A DNA stretch of 51,819 bases from JBGSTR01 sp963707135. Its GTDB lineage: Bacteria > Pseudomonadota > Gammaproteobacteria > Chromatiales > Chromatiaceae. Under the pieces are notes generated by a model. That model was not told where the DNA came from. It saw nothing but the letters and a program-made list of their open reading frames with translations, and ran no database searches. Location: assembly GCA_963707135.1 (NCBI GenBank), contig CAVPOY010000018.1:1-51819 (forward strand). The letters are read 5' to 3'. Positions 51,353 through 51,819 of the stretch are shown in pieces (the stretch's first letter is position 1; each line of letters starts with the position of its first letter). The position numbers and the translations under genes are program-made.

Positions 51353-51819
51353 CGCCCATCGCTGCTCCTCGCCTTGTCGATCTCGGGTGTACTCTCGGAT
51401 CACCTTCTCGCCCTTTCGTGCGGTTTAACGGGCCACCCCCGGCCTTGGAACCTTGCCCCACACAATAGCGTTTGCGCTCGTCGTGCGCTCTGAATCAGAC
51501 GGATCAAACTCCGCCCTCAAGCAGCCCACCAAGGATGAAACCATCAGCCTCGGCTAGGAACATGCGGCCCACGTAGCGCGCCTAGATCAAGGCCCAAAAC
51601 TGCTTGATGACGGCGCGGGTCTCGGGCCGGTACTCGTTGCTGGTTCCTTCGCGCGCGCACCGGTTGGCCATCGCGCCTAGGCGCGCGCCCGGCCGGAGGC
51701 CCTGTCGGAAACGGCCCTGCACGCCGGGACGCGTCCAACAGCACGTTAACATTGGAGCAAGCGTTAGCGGGAAAACGCCGGCGACAGCGGTGCTCTCGGG
51801 TTCCTGCGCGACACGGGCG
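51353..51819. other. Upstream region of the ABC operon, with a decayed frame
   Basis: No intact gene is supported in these 467 bases. A decayed minus-strand frame (51504-51671) is described separately. The promoter of the ABC operon should lie in 51404-51503, but no clear -35/-10 pair is visible. Confidence 0.4.
51504..51671 (-). pseudogene. Decayed frame, possibly a trehalose synthase (TreS) remnant
   Basis: From ATG 51671 the frame reads MANRCAREGTSNEYRPETRA and on to ALI, then a TAG stop (51582-51584). In the same frame it continues ARYVGRMFLAEADGFILGG to TGA at 51504. The joined part (RPETR, then ARYVGRMFLAEA) loosely recalls the LPETH / ARYPGRVLLAEAN stretch of trehalose synthase, a GH13 enzyme. 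This would suit the neighbouring trehalose-type importer. The match is short and from memory, and the flanks do not read as GH13. It may equally be chance. Confidence 0.2.

Overview
The window comes from a GC-rich gammaproteobacterium that very probably lives by sulfur oxidation. The evidence is a 16S-tRNAIle-tRNAAla-23S-5S rRNA operon, a dissimilatory adenylylsulfate reductase pair (aprBA), and a long block whose gene order matches, from memory, the pilTU / pyrBC' / pyrR / ruvX / algH / tonB / gshB / pilGHIJ-chpA region of Pseudomonas. A purple-sulfur or related Chromatiales/Ectothiorhodospiraceae lineage is my inference; no photosynthesis gene is present to settle it.

Layout. 1-5,760: a complete rRNA operon on the minus strand with terminator, boxA elements and a strong promoter. 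Its 23S gene carries a ~300-nt intervening sequence in helix 25 that encodes a GIY-YIG nuclease-like protein. 5,863-10,028: DAHP synthase, a DUF4124 secreted protein, mtgA, a GmhA-like SIS protein and a YkgJ-type cysteine-cluster protein. 10,242-12,747: aprBA, with a terminator after aprA. 13,175-14,713: a thioredoxin-fold/HEAT-repeat protein and rsmE. 14,777-24,542: the minus-strand Pil-Chp chemosensory operon (pilG, pilH, pilI, pilJ, chpA, chpC), which controls twitching motility; it lacks pilK and chpB and has a palindromic repeat cluster between pilJ and chpA. 24,838-31,819: a plus-strand run of gshB, apbE, tonB, yqgE/algH, ruvX, pyrR, pyrB and a catalytically dead dihydroorotase (pyrC'). 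31,828-36,041: pilU, pilT, purE and purK on the minus strand. 36,100-39,983: small envelope proteins, a methyltransferase, a DUF4332 protein and a 37-residue membrane protein. 40,179-46,756: an OmpR/EnvZ-type pair, Bcp peroxiredoxin, a hybrid histidine kinase with a REC-PAS partner, and an ArsR-family repressor with the cysteine pair of persulfide sensors and a C11 tract in its coding sequence. 47,195-51,352: a four-gene LpqY-SugABC-like (trehalose-type) ABC importer on the minus strand, followed by a decayed open frame at the window end.

How it fits together. Three blocks (pilGHIJ-chpA-chpC, tonB, pilTU) serve type IV pilus motility. AprBA oxidises sulfite to APS, and the ArsR protein may sense sulfane sulfur. 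pyrR-pyrB-pyrC' and purEK are nucleotide synthesis. The most unusual items are the GIY-YIG-coding 23S intervening sequence, the C11 tract in the SqrR-like repressor, and a palindromic repeat family found in three intergenic places. All calls were made by eye; no database search was run.
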